Part shown: positions 1 to 6,502 of the stretch, in pieces
Layout of the letters: each line of letters starts with the position of its first letter
Numbering within the stretch: the stretch's first letter is position 1
Source of the DNA: Brachyspira catarrhinii
GTDB lineage: Bacteria > Spirochaetota > Brachyspiria > Brachyspirales > Brachyspiraceae
Assembly: GCF_005518285.1 (NCBI RefSeq)
Contig: NZ_SJDU01000069.1
Location: forward strand, 1 to 8,516
Reading direction: 5' to 3'
Length of the DNA stretch: 8,516 nucleotides
Program-made: the position numbers and the translations under genes
The notes under the pieces: generated by a model
What the model was told of the DNA's origin: nothing
Databases searched by the model: none
The model's input: the letters and a program-made list of their open reading frames with translations, nothing else

Positions 1-1
1 T

Positions 2-1345
2 TATATTTTAAGATTCAAAATTATTTTTATTTTATATTCTATTTTTGCAATTATAATTTTATTTTTAATAATTAAATATTTGGACTATATTAAAATTTTT
101 CTTTGCATATTCAAATATATAAAAAGTGTTATGCTTTATTTATTGGAATTATTTAAAATATTTCTTAATAAACTAAAATTAATAAATATAAAAAATTATT
201 CCGTAATATTAATTTTATTTTTATGTTTTTTAATAATGCCAAATATTATTTATAAAATATTTTATAAGAATTTTGACCATACTAATTATGAGAATAGAAC
301 TTTGGCAAGCAAACCGATTTTGGTATCGACTAATATAAACGAATATCCAAAAAATTATGAAGAATATTTTAACGATTATTTGTCGTTTAGAAACGAATTA
401 GTAAAACTTAAAAATTTAAATGATATTTTTGTGTTTAAAAATATTATATCGGATAGAGTTTTATTAGGCAAAGCTAAATGGTTATTTTTTAAAGATGCAA
501 ATTTAACTGAAAAATATATTGGAGTAGAAGAATATAATTTTACAGAAGAGGAATTGGAAATTGCAAAAAATAATTTAATTCATTTTAGAGACGAGCTTAA
601 AAAGAAAAATATTGATTTTATATTAATGGTATGTCCCGATAAACAATTTATATATTCTGAATATATGCCAGATTATATTAAAAGAAAATCTGCAAAAAAC
701 GATACCGATATATTTGTGGAATATATAAAAAATAATTCCGATATAAAAGTCGTTTATCCGAAAAGTGAGTTATTGAAATATAAAGATAAATATCAATTAT
801 ATTATAAATACGATACGCATTGGAATTCATTAGGCGCTTATATAGGTTATACGGAACTTACACAAATATTAAATATGAATAATAAATATATCGAAAATTT
901 TAAAATTTTAGAATTCGATTCTGCATATAGGAATTCCAATAAAGACGCAAGCGTTTTTTATAACGATATGGCAAGAATGATGAGTTTAAAAAATATAAAA
1001 AATTTTAGAGATGATATTATATATATTTTAGAAGATTATAAATATACTATCACTAATATTACGGATGATTGGAGTTCAATTAGAATATCAAATTATAATT
1101 TAGATAATTTCAGAAATAATAGAAACATATTAATCATAAGGGATTCATATTCATTTGAGATGATGGATTATATTATAACTGAATTTAAACAAAGCGAATT
1201 TATCAATATAAACAGTTTTAAAAGTAAAAATATAACTGAATATAAACCAAATATAGTAGTTTTTGAATCGGTTGAAAGATATTTGAAAGACAGAATGTTA
1301 AATGTTATGCCGAATTATAAAATTGAGGAGATTAACGAGGAGTGA
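2..1345 (+). CDS. DHHW/AlgX-AlgJ-like SGNH-fold membrane-anchored protein (5' end uncertain, probably partial)
   Basis: Counting from a possible TTG start at 80, there is a membrane segment near residues 41-58 followed by an extracytoplasmic domain. That domain shows three hallmarks of the AlgX/AlgJ/DHHW group: G-K-A-K-W-L-F-F near residue 130, the D-T-H-W-N motif at 245-249 (Asp and His of the catalytic set), and I-R-D-S-Y-S near 353-358 holding the presumed nucleophilic Ser356. A V-C-P-D-K-x-x-I-Y stretch is also typical. Known relatives O-acetylate extracellular polysaccharides together with an MBOAT (AlgI-type) membrane acyltransferase; a similar surface-glycan role here is inferred. Neither TTG 80 nor ATG 131 has a Shine-Dalgarno site, and the frame is open to the left edge through another hydrophobic stretch, so the true start may lie outside the window. 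It ends 33 bp before a convergent gene. The family call is firm; the acetyltransferase substrate is unknown. Confidence 0.8.
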   Translation, partial: YILRFKIIFILYSIFAIIILFLIIKYLDYIKIFLCIFKYIKSVMLYLLELFKIFLNKLKLINIKNYSVILILFLCFLIMPNIIYKIFYKNFDHTNYENRTLASKPILVSTNINEYPKNYEEYFNDYLSFRNELVKLKNLNDIFVFKNIISDRVLLGKAKWLFFKDANLTEKYIGVEEYNFTEEELEIAKNNLIHFRDELKKKNIDFILMVCPDKQFIYSEYMPDYIKRKSAKNDTDIFVEYIKNNSDIKVVYPKSELLKYKDKYQLYYKYDTHWNSLGAYIGYTELTQILNMNNKYIENFKILEFDSAYRNSNKDASVFYNDMARMMSLKNIKNFRDDIIYILEDYKYTITNITDDWSSIRISNYNLDNFRNNRNILIIRDSYSFEMMDYIITEFKQSEFININSFKSKNITEYKPNIVVFESVERYLKDRMLNVMPNYKIEEINEE

Positions 1346-1378
1346 ATATAATAACTTTAATAAATAAATTTTGTAATT

Positions 1379-1867
1379 TTACTTTGTTAATTTATTGTTT
1401 TTATTTGTCTTATTTGCTTTTTCTAATAAATCGGTTTTATTTTCAAAAGGCGGTATTGCGAAAGAAAATAATGTTTGTCCTCCGCCATTTGAAATTGCAA
1501 AATCTCCAAATTTGATTATATCCATTCCTATCAATATATCGGAATCGCCTCCTATTGTGCAAACAGAACCTCTTACCTCTTTTATAGATACATTATTTGG
1601 CAATAATAAATTAAATAATGCAACTTCTATATCTTCCGTTTTGCTATTTACTCCGATTATTGTGGTAGTATCTACAATTGTCAATGAAAGTTCATTTAAG
1701 ACTTTTGGAGTAATTACAGTATTAGTAGCTCCCGTATCCCATATCGCTTTATATTTCTTTCTTTGACTATTTAATGGATTTACTATTTCCGACTCCGATA
1801 CTAATTCTCTGGCAATCCCTTTATATTGAATACTAAAAGCAAAATGAGGAATTTTTTTATTTGCCAT
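1379..1867 (-). CDS. Retropepsin-like (clan AA) aspartic protease, single domain
   Basis: The 162-residue protein has the retropepsin signature: W-D-T-G-A-T at 43-48 with catalytic Asp44, and a downstream hydrophobic-hydrophobic-Gly element I-L-I-G at 111-114, with beta-rich sequence between. Only one D-T-G is present, so by family logic it would work as a homodimer with one Asp from each subunit. I see no signal peptide or membrane segment, so it is probably cytoplasmic. The C-terminus (about 142-162) is Lys/Asn-rich and likely disordered. Its ATG lies inside the last codons of the upstream DUF5678-like gene (11-bp overlap), preceded by GAGGG three bases before the ATG, so the two are probably translationally coupled. 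The substrate is unknown. Assignment to the aspartic protease fold is good; activity is inferred. Confidence 0.82.
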   Translation of the reverse strand: MANKKIPHFAFSIQYKGIARELVSESEIVNPLNSQRKKYKAIWDTGATNTVITPKVLNELSLTIVDTTTIIGVNSKTEDIEVALFNLLLPNNVSIKEVRGSVCTIGGDSDILIGMDIIKFGDFAISNGGGQTLFSFAIPPFENKTDLLEKANKTNKNNKLTK

Positions 1868-2093
1868 ATACCCTCGACATAAATCTTTGTATTTCTTCTT
1901 CGTCCGTAGCCGTAACGATTTTTATCATAAATGTTCCCGCTTTCATAGTTTTTATAGCTTCGCTAAAAGCGTCTCCATCGTTGTCATATACGCCTTTTAA
2001 TTCGCTGCCTTGTATAACTAAATGTTTTCCTAGATATTTTTTTCTATATTCTTCTTTATGTTTGTTATAATATTTATTCTCCAATTCAAACAT
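1857..2093 (-). CDS. Small DUF5678-like protein, partner of the retropepsin-like protease
   Basis: The protein has 78 residues and no membrane segment. A basic/aromatic N-terminal helix (about 4-20) is followed by Y-L-G-K-H-L-V-I-Q-G at 20-29, a turn around Y-D-N-D-G-D, a helix D-A-F-S-E-A-I-K, and a strand G-T-F-M-I-K-I-V at 53-60. The order GK-hydrophobic strand, acidic turn, helix, G-x-F strand resembles DUF5678-type small proteins, which I recall near bacterial retropepsin-like genes. That is memory, not a search. It has a good SD (GGAG, seven bases before the ATG) and its own promoter at 2125-2152. It overlaps the protease gene by 11 bp, which suggests obligate co-expression as chaperone, adaptor, inhibitor or substrate. 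Which of these is not visible from the sequence. Confidence 0.75.
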   Translation of the reverse strand: MFELENKYYNKHKEEYRKKYLGKHLVIQGSELKGVYDNDGDAFSEAIKTMKAGTFMIKIVTATDEEEIQRFMSRVYGK

Positions 2094-2124
2094 ATTTTAA
2101 CTCCATAAATAAACTTATATTTAT

Positions 2125-2152
2125 ATTATAATCAATTTAAATTATTTTTCAA
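2125..2152 (-). promoter_or_regulatory. Promoter of the DUF5678-like/retropepsin pair
   Basis: Reading the minus strand, TTGAAA (2147-2152) and TATAAT (2125-2130) are separated by 16 bp, a near-consensus sigma-70-type promoter. Transcription would start near 2118, giving a leader of about 25 nt before the ATG at 2093. It sits in the 68-bp gap after the chromate-transporter pair, where I see no terminator, so read-through from upstream is also possible. Confidence 0.6.
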
Positions 2153-2161
2153 TACTATACC

Positions 2162-2740
2162 TTAATACAAAACAATCCCCAGAACAGCGGAAATTAATAT
2201 TATAGCTATAATAGGAAGTTTCTTAATTTTCAAAAATATTGATAATGCGAAAATGAAAATTCCAATTGGGCTTATATATTTGAAAATTGCTTGAATAAAA
2301 TTCACATTTCTTAATATCGAGGTTTCCGTGAGTTTGACAAAAAAAGCGTCTTTTGAAAATGTGATTACCGCCGAAGCTATCAAAGCGACCGCGCAAACTC
2401 TTAAAGCGTTCATTATCGCGTTAAATTGTTCGTTTTCTTTTATTTTGTAGAAAAATTGTGATACAATCATTGTGATAAAAAACGCTGGAACGAATATTCC
2501 TAATGTGGCGAAAAATGAGCCTAATACTCCCGCAACTCTATAACCCACGAAAGTAGCAGAATTAATCGCTATCGGACCGGGCGTTATTTGAGATATTGCC
2601 ACCAATTTTGAAAATTCCGAAGCCGTTACCCAACCGTAATCTTCCAATATTCCTAATAAAAGCGCGATTATAGCGTAGCCGCCACCGTAAGTGAAAAGTC
2701 CCAATTTTGCGAACACATAAAAAAGTCTGAAATAAATCAT
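2162..2740 (-). CDS. Chromate transporter family protein, short-chain CHR subunit 2
   Basis: This 192-residue, strongly hydrophobic protein is one half-size member of the CHR family (TC 2.A.51). Visible family marks are F-T-Y-G-G-G-Y-A at 16-23, the conserved Q-I-T-P-G-P at 51-56, and the following I-A-I-N-S-A-T-F-V-G-Y. About five or six membrane segments can be picked out. Short CHR proteins occur as tandem pairs that together match one full-length ChrA and act as an anion transporter in the inner membrane. Chromate efflux is proven for some members, but the natural substrate of many is not known, so chromate resistance here is only inferred. Its ATG overlaps the stop of the upstream subunit (ATGA), and AGGA precedes the start. 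Confidence 0.88.
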   Translation of the reverse strand: MIYFRLFYVFAKLGLFTYGGGYAIIALLLGILEDYGWVTASEFSKLVAISQITPGPIAINSATFVGYRVAGVLGSFFATLGIFVPAFFITMIVSQFFYKIKENEQFNAIMNALRVCAVALIASAVITFSKDAFFVKLTETSILRNVNFIQAIFKYISPIGIFIFALSIFLKIKKLPIIAIILISAVLGIVLY

Positions 2741-3330
2741 AATTTTGTCCTTGCCTTTTTATCAATTAAATAATAAATCCATCCGATTAAAGCGGAAATT
2801 AAAAGCGTATAAATTACATTAAATTTGAAAAATACCACAAGAATGAAACTTAATATAAAAAGTATAACGGTAAATTTGTTTTTTAGAACTTCCTTTCCCA
2901 TTCCGTAAGCTGAGAGTAAAATTAATCCCGCTATAGCTCCTTTTATTCCCAAAAATGCCTTATTTACATATTCCAAATTCTGAAATCTTTCAAAAATTGG
3001 AGCGATTATAAGAATTATTACAAATGAAGGAGTCATTACGCCGATTCCAGCCATGATTCCGCCCAAAATTCCCGCAATTTTAAATCCCGTGAGTAGCGAA
3101 GTATTAACCGCAATAACGCCTGGAATACTTTGAGCCAAAGCGAAAACATCGATTATTTCCTCTTTTGTTAGAAATTTTCTTTTATTTACGAATTCATCTT
3201 CCATTATAGGAAGCATTGCAAGTCCGCCTCCGATTGTGACGAGTCCGATATAAGAAAACGATATAAACATAGTCAAAAACGAAGCTTTTTTTTCTTTTAC
3301 ATTTACATTATTATTTTTTTTCGTTTCCAT
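2737..3330 (-). CDS. Chromate transporter family protein, short-chain CHR subunit 1
   Basis: The 197-residue membrane protein is the first half of the CHR pair. After a polar, Lys/Asn-rich N-terminus (1-17) come a membrane segment with T-I-G-G-G-L-A-M-L-P at 32-41, the acidic E-D-E-F, and the family motif Q-S-I-P-G-V-I-A-V-N at 67-76, followed by further hydrophobic segments and a short basic tail. It aligns by eye with its downstream partner (GGG then Q-x-x-P-G), as expected for inverted-topology half-proteins that assemble together. The SD is weak (GGA nine bases before the ATG), while the downstream gene is coupled by a 4-bp overlap. A divergent promoter region lies in front, shared with the ketoacyl-synthase-like gene. 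Confidence 0.88.
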   Translation of the reverse strand: METKKNNNVNVKEKKASFLTMFISFSYIGLVTIGGGLAMLPIMEDEFVNKRKFLTKEEIIDVFALAQSIPGVIAVNTSLLTGFKIAGILGGIMAGIGVMTPSFVIILIIAPIFERFQNLEYVNKAFLGIKGAIAGLILLSAYGMGKEVLKNKFTVILFILSFILVVFFKFNVIYTLLISALIGWIYYLIDKKARTKL

Positions 3331-3382
3331 AAATTTATTTCCGAATTATTTTTATTTGAAATTATTAGATTTTGATAAATAG

Positions 3383-3408
3383 ATTATATCAATTTAATTA
3401 ATTGTCAA
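3383..3408 (-). promoter_or_regulatory. Possible promoter of the chromate-transporter pair
   Basis: On the minus strand a consensus TTGACA (3403-3408) is followed by TATAAT (3383-3388), but the spacer is only 14 bp, shorter than the usual 16-18. Either the promoter is weak or activator-dependent (as in MerR-type control, where spacing is abnormal), or a shifted -10 such as TAATCT is used with 16 bp. The leader to the ATG at 3330 would be about 45 nt. Confidence 0.45.
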
Positions 3409-3431
3409 TGATTTAATTTTATATTTAATTA

Positions 3432-3459
3432 TTGACTTTATAACGATATGATTTATACT
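3432..3459 (+). promoter_or_regulatory. Promoter of the ketoacyl-synthase-like gene, predicting a leaderless mRNA
   Basis: TTGACT (3432-3437) and TATACT (3454-3459) are separated by 16 bp. The ATG begins at 3468, only 8 bases after the -10 box, so transcription would start within about 1-3 bases of the start codon. No Shine-Dalgarno sequence lies in front of this ATG, which fits leaderless translation. Its -35 lies 23 bp from the divergent -35 at 3403-3408, so the two promoters are back to back. Confidence 0.6.
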
Positions 3460-3467
3460 AATCGTTA
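3441..3467. promoter_or_regulatory. Operator-like inverted repeat around the -10 box
   Basis: TAACGAT (3441-3447) and ATCGTTA (3461-3467) are perfect 7-bp inverted arms separated by 13 bp. The arms flank the -10 hexamer TATACT, and the right arm ends at the base before the ATG. Because it lies at or before the predicted transcription start, it would act on DNA (a dimeric repressor site) rather than as an RNA hairpin. Arm length and position fit a repressor operator; no regulator gene is in the window. Confidence 0.4.
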
Positions 3468-4193
3468 ATGTCTAATTTAAGTTTTAAAGTTTTGAATTGG
3501 GATTTCTTTTCTCCAAATATGAATAAAGAATATATTTTGAATAATCTAAACGAAAATTTAAATATATCTTACGGAGATGCGACTCCAGATTTGGATTTTA
3601 TTCCGAGAGCGCAAAGAAGAAGATTCAGCCAAATAACGAAATATGTTTTCGAGTCGGTTAAAAATCTTATAAAAGAAAACGAGCAGATTCCGATTTTCTT
3701 CGTTTCAAAATACGGAGAGATAAATCAGCAATATAATATGTCTAAAAAAATAGTAACCGAGCATGAAGTTTCGCCCGCGTTATTTAGTTATTCGGTTTTC
3801 AATACGGCGATTGGACAGCTTACGATATTTTATAAAAATAACGCAAGAGCGCTTTCAATTACTTGTTATGAAAATTTTTTGGATGCGATTATTTTGCAGG
3901 CAACCTCTTTTTTGAATAATTCAAGCGATTATAATAAAGCTCTTTTAATAATAGCGGACGAAAAACTTCCGCAAAGTTATGAGGAAATATCGAAAGATAA
4001 AAATTATTCTTTCGCGTTTTCATTCATTATATCGGCGGATAAAAACGAAAGCGATATAAATATTGAAATAATTGACGGAGAAGATAAGAAAGACGAAAAT
4101 TCTATAATCGATTTTATAAAATTTATTTCTACAAATCAAACTAATTTGAAATTAGGTAAAATAGAATTAAATAAAATAAAAAATATTAAATAA
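3468..4193 (+). CDS. Beta-ketoacyl synthase-like protein (aryl-polyene chain-length-factor type, PF13723-like), orphan
   Basis: The 241-residue protein resembles the short N-terminal ketoacyl-synthase-like domain proteins of aryl polyene (flexirubin/xanthomonadin-type) clusters. Family features are the Trp in L-N-W near 11, the basic I-P-R-A-Q-R-R-R-F-S-Q at 45-55, F-F-V-S-K-Y-G-E at 77-84, and V-S-P-A-L-F-S-Y-S-V-F-N-T-A-I-G at 101-116. A strand A-L-L-I-I-A-D-E then precedes L-P-Q-S-Y-E-E. The full-length KAS Cys-His-His set is not present, as expected for this group, so it is probably a partner or chain-length factor rather than a stand-alone synthase. The Lys/Glu-rich C-terminal tail is divergent. 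It is monocistronic here, between divergent transporter genes and convergent msrB, with no ACP, KS, dehydratase or ketoreductase gene beside it. There is no SD; the start was chosen because the promoter ends 8 bp before the ATG. Confidence 0.72.
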   Translation: MSNLSFKVLNWDFFSPNMNKEYILNNLNENLNISYGDATPDLDFIPRAQRRRFSQITKYVFESVKNLIKENEQIPIFFVSKYGEINQQYNMSKKIVTEHEVSPALFSYSVFNTAIGQLTIFYKNNARALSITCYENFLDAIILQATSFLNNSSDYNKALLIIADEKLPQSYEEISKDKNYSFAFSFIISADKNESDINIEIIDGEDKKDENSIIDFIKFISTNQTNLKLGKIELNKIKNIK

Positions 4194-4208
4194 AAGTTAT
4201 ACAAATAA

Positions 4209-4240
4209 TAGAAAACCACATAGTGACGCCTCGTAATGAC
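4209..4240 (-). repeat. Degenerate REP-like element in a convergent intergenic gap
   Basis: On the minus strand the gap between the two convergent genes reads GTCATTACGAGG, then CGTCAC, then TATGTGGTTTTCTA. It resembles the dispersed sequence G-T-C-A-T-T-G-C-G-A-G-G...GTGGCAATCT that I remember as an intergenic repeat in many bacteria, here shortened and drifted. It is clearly richer in GC than its surroundings. Copy number in this genome cannot be judged from the window. Confidence 0.4.
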
Positions 4241-4248
4241 AATATTTT

Positions 4249-4620
4249 TTATTCTTTCGGTTTGAAAATCAAAGAAATAGAATTAACGCAATGCCTGATA
4301 TTTTTGTCGGTTAAATGTTCGCCTTCGAATACATGTCCCAAATGCCCTCCGCAGTTATTACAGGTTATTTCTATTCTGTATCCGTCAGCATCCAAAGTTC
4401 GTCTTACCGCTCCTTTTATTTCATCGTCAAAACTTGGCCATCCGCATTGAGATTTGAATTTATCCTTTGAATGATACAATTTTGCTCCGCATTGTTTACA
4501 GCAGTAAATTCCTTCTTCAAAGAAATCGTTATATTTTCCCGTGAATGGATATTCCGTGCCTTTGAAAATTATAATATTTTTTTCTTCTTCCGTTAATTCG
4601 TTAAATTTTTTTTCTTTCAT
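4249..4620 (-). CDS. msrB: Peptide-methionine (R)-S-oxide reductase MsrB
   Basis: The 123-residue protein is a complete MsrB domain without an MsrA fusion or signal peptide. It reduces methionine-R-sulfoxide in oxidised proteins in the cytoplasm, using thioredoxin-type reductant. Visible marks are T-E-Y-P-F-T-G at 22-28, zinc ligands Cys41/Cys44 (C-K-Q-C) and Cys87/Cys90 (C-N-N-C), C-G-W-P-S-F at 59-64 with likely resolving Cys59, H-L-G-H-V-F at 93-98, and the catalytic R-H-C-V-N-S with Cys111 (usually R-Y-C-x-N-S; His for Tyr is a mild variant). An AGG precedes the ATG. It follows pepF by 37 nt on the same strand and is probably the last gene of an mscL-pepF-msrB operon. No clear hairpin terminator follows; a REP-like sequence lies there instead. 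Confidence 0.95.
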   Translation of the reverse strand: MKEKKFNELTEEEKNIIIFKGTEYPFTGKYNDFFEEGIYCCKQCGAKLYHSKDKFKSQCGWPSFDDEIKGAVRRTLDADGYRIEITCNNCGGHLGHVFEGEHLTDKNIRHCVNSISLIFKPKE

Positions 4621-4634
4621 TTTACAACCTATTG

Positions 4635-4660
4635 ATTTAATTTTCTAGTTTAATTTTCTA
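4635..4660. repeat. 13-bp tandem duplication spanning the pepF stop codon
   Basis: ATTTAATTTTCTA (4635-4647) and GTTTAATTTTCTA (4648-4660) are adjacent and differ at one base. On the minus strand each unit begins with TAG, the first being the pepF stop codon. It looks like a recent slippage duplication that lengthened the pepF-msrB spacer by one unit without touching either protein. Confidence 0.7.
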
Positions 4661-6463
4661 ATTTAACTTTTTTAATTCTTCGACTTCTTTTGCAAATAGT
4701 TTCAACGCGCTTTCCACAACTTCTGGCTTCGTCATATCCACTCCAGCGACTTTCAAATTTTCTATAGGAGTTCTACTTCCGCCACTTTTTAAGAATTTCA
4801 AATAATTGTCTCTGTTCGTATAATCGCTTTTTTTATTTCCCTCAAGCACTCCGTTTGAAAGAGCGACAGCCGCAGACATTCCCGTAGCGTATTTGTAAAC
4901 ATAGAAAGAACGATAAAAATGCGGAATTCTTAAAGCCTCCAAATCGCTTGTCTCTTCCAAAACCGAATTTTTGCCGAAATATTTTTTAAGCAAATCTTTG
5001 TAAACTTTTCTTATAAGTTCCAAAGTAGTCGGGTTTCCTTCTTCCGCTTCTTTATGAATTATATGCTCGAACTCGGCAAACATTGTCTGTCTGAAAACGG
5101 TCGCCACAAATCCGTTAATATCTTTATTCAACAAAAATTTTTTAACTTCTTTTTTGCTTTCATTTTGCATCAAATAATTAAAAAGCAATTTTTCGTTAAA
5201 GGTGGACGCAACTTCCGCCTCAAAAATTGTATAATTATGATGCTGATAAGGATTATTTTTTCTGCTATAATAACTATGCATACTATGTCCCGCTTCATGC
5301 GCCAATGTAAATACCGATTCTATACTTTCGTCTCTGAAATTCATCAATATATAAGGTTCTGACACATAACAGCCCGCCGAAAATGCGCCGCTCGTTTTTC
5401 CTTTATTTTCGTATTTATCAACCCATCTTGAATTCAAGCCTTTAAGCAAAATTGAAACATATTCTTCTCCCAAAGGCTCGAAAGCTTTTCCCAAAATTTT
5501 AACCGCTTCGTTAAAAGTATTTTTTATTTTTACATTTTTCACTATCGGAGCGTATTTGTCATATTGTCTAAAATCTTTTATTCTCAATTTTTTCTGACAA
5601 TATTTATAATAATTATGCAAAGACGGTAGGGCTTTATGAACGCTCTCGATTAAACTATCGTAAACGCTTATTGGAATATCGTCTCCGAATAATTCCATTT
5701 CTCTAACGCTTTTATAATTTCTGATTTTTGCGCTAAATATATCCTGCTTGATTTGGCTTGCGTAAAGTTCGGCTAAAGTATTTTTATGTTTGTCGTATTC
5801 TTTATAAAATTGATTGTAGCTTTCTTTTCGGATACTTCTATTTTCGCTTTGCTGAAAACTTGAAAAAGTCGCATGAGTCAAAGGCGTTTTTTTATTGTTT
5901 ATTTTAATCTCTCCAAAATCCAAATCGGCGTCATTTAAAGTGTCGAATACATTTGAAGCGGTTGAAGATAATTCGCCCTGCAACGCGAGAATTCTCTCTT
6001 CTTTTTCCGATAAAGTATGAGGTTTATATTTTAGAATTCTTTTCAAATAAATCAAATATTCTTTTAAAGCTTCGTCTTTCAAAAATTCGTTCATTTTTTT
6101 ATCTTCAATGTTCATTAATTCGGGTTCAAAATAACTTAAATTTGCCGAAAGCTCGGAAGAAAGTTTTGAAAACCTTGCGACTTTAATATTGGAATCGTTA
6201 TTCGTCAAATCTTCAGTTTGTTTTAAGAAAGCGTATGAGCCTAATTTTTCCAAGATTATTGACGCTTTCATTATCGAATCCAAAATATTTTTTAATTCGT
6301 TTGCCGATTTTGATAAATTTCCTTTGAATTTTTTAGCTTCTTTTGAAAATTCTTCCATTTTCTTAAAATCGCTTTCAAATTCGTTATCGTTTTTGTATAA
6401 TAGAGATAGATTCCAAGTGTCTTCAGTTTTTACATTTTTTCTTAAAATTAATTTATCTTTCAT
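4658..6463 (-). CDS. pepF: Oligoendopeptidase F (M3B zinc metallopeptidase)
   Basis: The 601-residue length is typical of PepF. The zinc-binding motif H-E-A-G-H is at 389-393 (His389, His393, catalytic Glu390) inside T-L-A-H-E-A-G-H-S-M-H-S. The third ligand is most likely Glu417 in F-E-A-E-V-A-S, 24 residues after Glu393-adjacent His as the family requires. The helical N-terminal third (about 10-200) matches the oligopeptidase F N-terminal domain, and L-R-I-P-H-F-Y-R-S-F-Y-V-Y-K-Y-A-T-G near 515-535 and the P-I-E-N-L-K-V-A-G-V-D-M tail are characteristic. No signal peptide is seen: it is a cytoplasmic enzyme that trims oligopeptides of roughly 7-17 residues in known homologues. AAGGAT lies seven bases ahead of the ATG. 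It is 39 nt downstream of mscL and 37 nt upstream of msrB, which suggests co-transcription. Confidence 0.95.
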   Translation of the reverse strand: MKDKLILRKNVKTEDTWNLSLLYKNDNEFESDFKKMEEFSKEAKKFKGNLSKSANELKNILDSIMKASIILEKLGSYAFLKQTEDLTNNDSNIKVARFSKLSSELSANLSYFEPELMNIEDKKMNEFLKDEALKEYLIYLKRILKYKPHTLSEKEERILALQGELSSTASNVFDTLNDADLDFGEIKINNKKTPLTHATFSSFQQSENRSIRKESYNQFYKEYDKHKNTLAELYASQIKQDIFSAKIRNYKSVREMELFGDDIPISVYDSLIESVHKALPSLHNYYKYCQKKLRIKDFRQYDKYAPIVKNVKIKNTFNEAVKILGKAFEPLGEEYVSILLKGLNSRWVDKYENKGKTSGAFSAGCYVSEPYILMNFRDESIESVFTLAHEAGHSMHSYYSRKNNPYQHHNYTIFEAEVASTFNEKLLFNYLMQNESKKEVKKFLLNKDINGFVATVFRQTMFAEFEHIIHKEAEEGNPTTLELIRKVYKDLLKKYFGKNSVLEETSDLEALRIPHFYRSFYVYKYATGMSAAVALSNGVLEGNKKSDYTNRDNYLKFLKSGGSRTPIENLKVAGVDMTKPEVVESALKLFAKEVEELKKLN

Positions 6464-6502
6464 TTTAAATCCTTTTTATTTTAAAAATATTTTATATAAA
6501 AA

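Noticed and set aside
1346..1378. Terminator between the DHHW gene and the convergent protease gene
   Set aside because: Only weak A/T pairing is possible; no GC-containing stem is visible.
1395..1766. 123-codon plus-strand frame opposite the retropepsin-like gene
   Set aside because: It is the antisense of a gene with clear protease motifs, has no SD or promoter, and its sequence resembles no family.
1861..2070. 69-codon plus-strand frame opposite the DUF5678-like gene
   Set aside because: Antisense shadow; the minus-strand gene has a good SD and promoter and the plus frame has neither.
2562..2765. 67-codon minus-strand frame overlapping the start of the second CHR gene
   Set aside because: Out-of-frame shadow of two overlapping transporter genes that carry conserved family motifs.
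3403..3437. Inverted repeat GTCAAT/ATTGAC between the divergent genes
   Set aside because: The arms are simply the two opposed -35 boxes (TTGACA and TTGACT), which need no separate operator to explain them.
4223..4450. 75-codon plus-strand frame over msrB
   Set aside because: Its Pro/Cys-rich sequence is the reverse reading of MsrB's zinc-binding region.
5054..5362. Plus-strand frames inside pepF (also 5953-6186 and 6189-6572)
   Set aside because: All are antisense to a full-length PepF with intact H-E-x-x-H motif; none has an SD.
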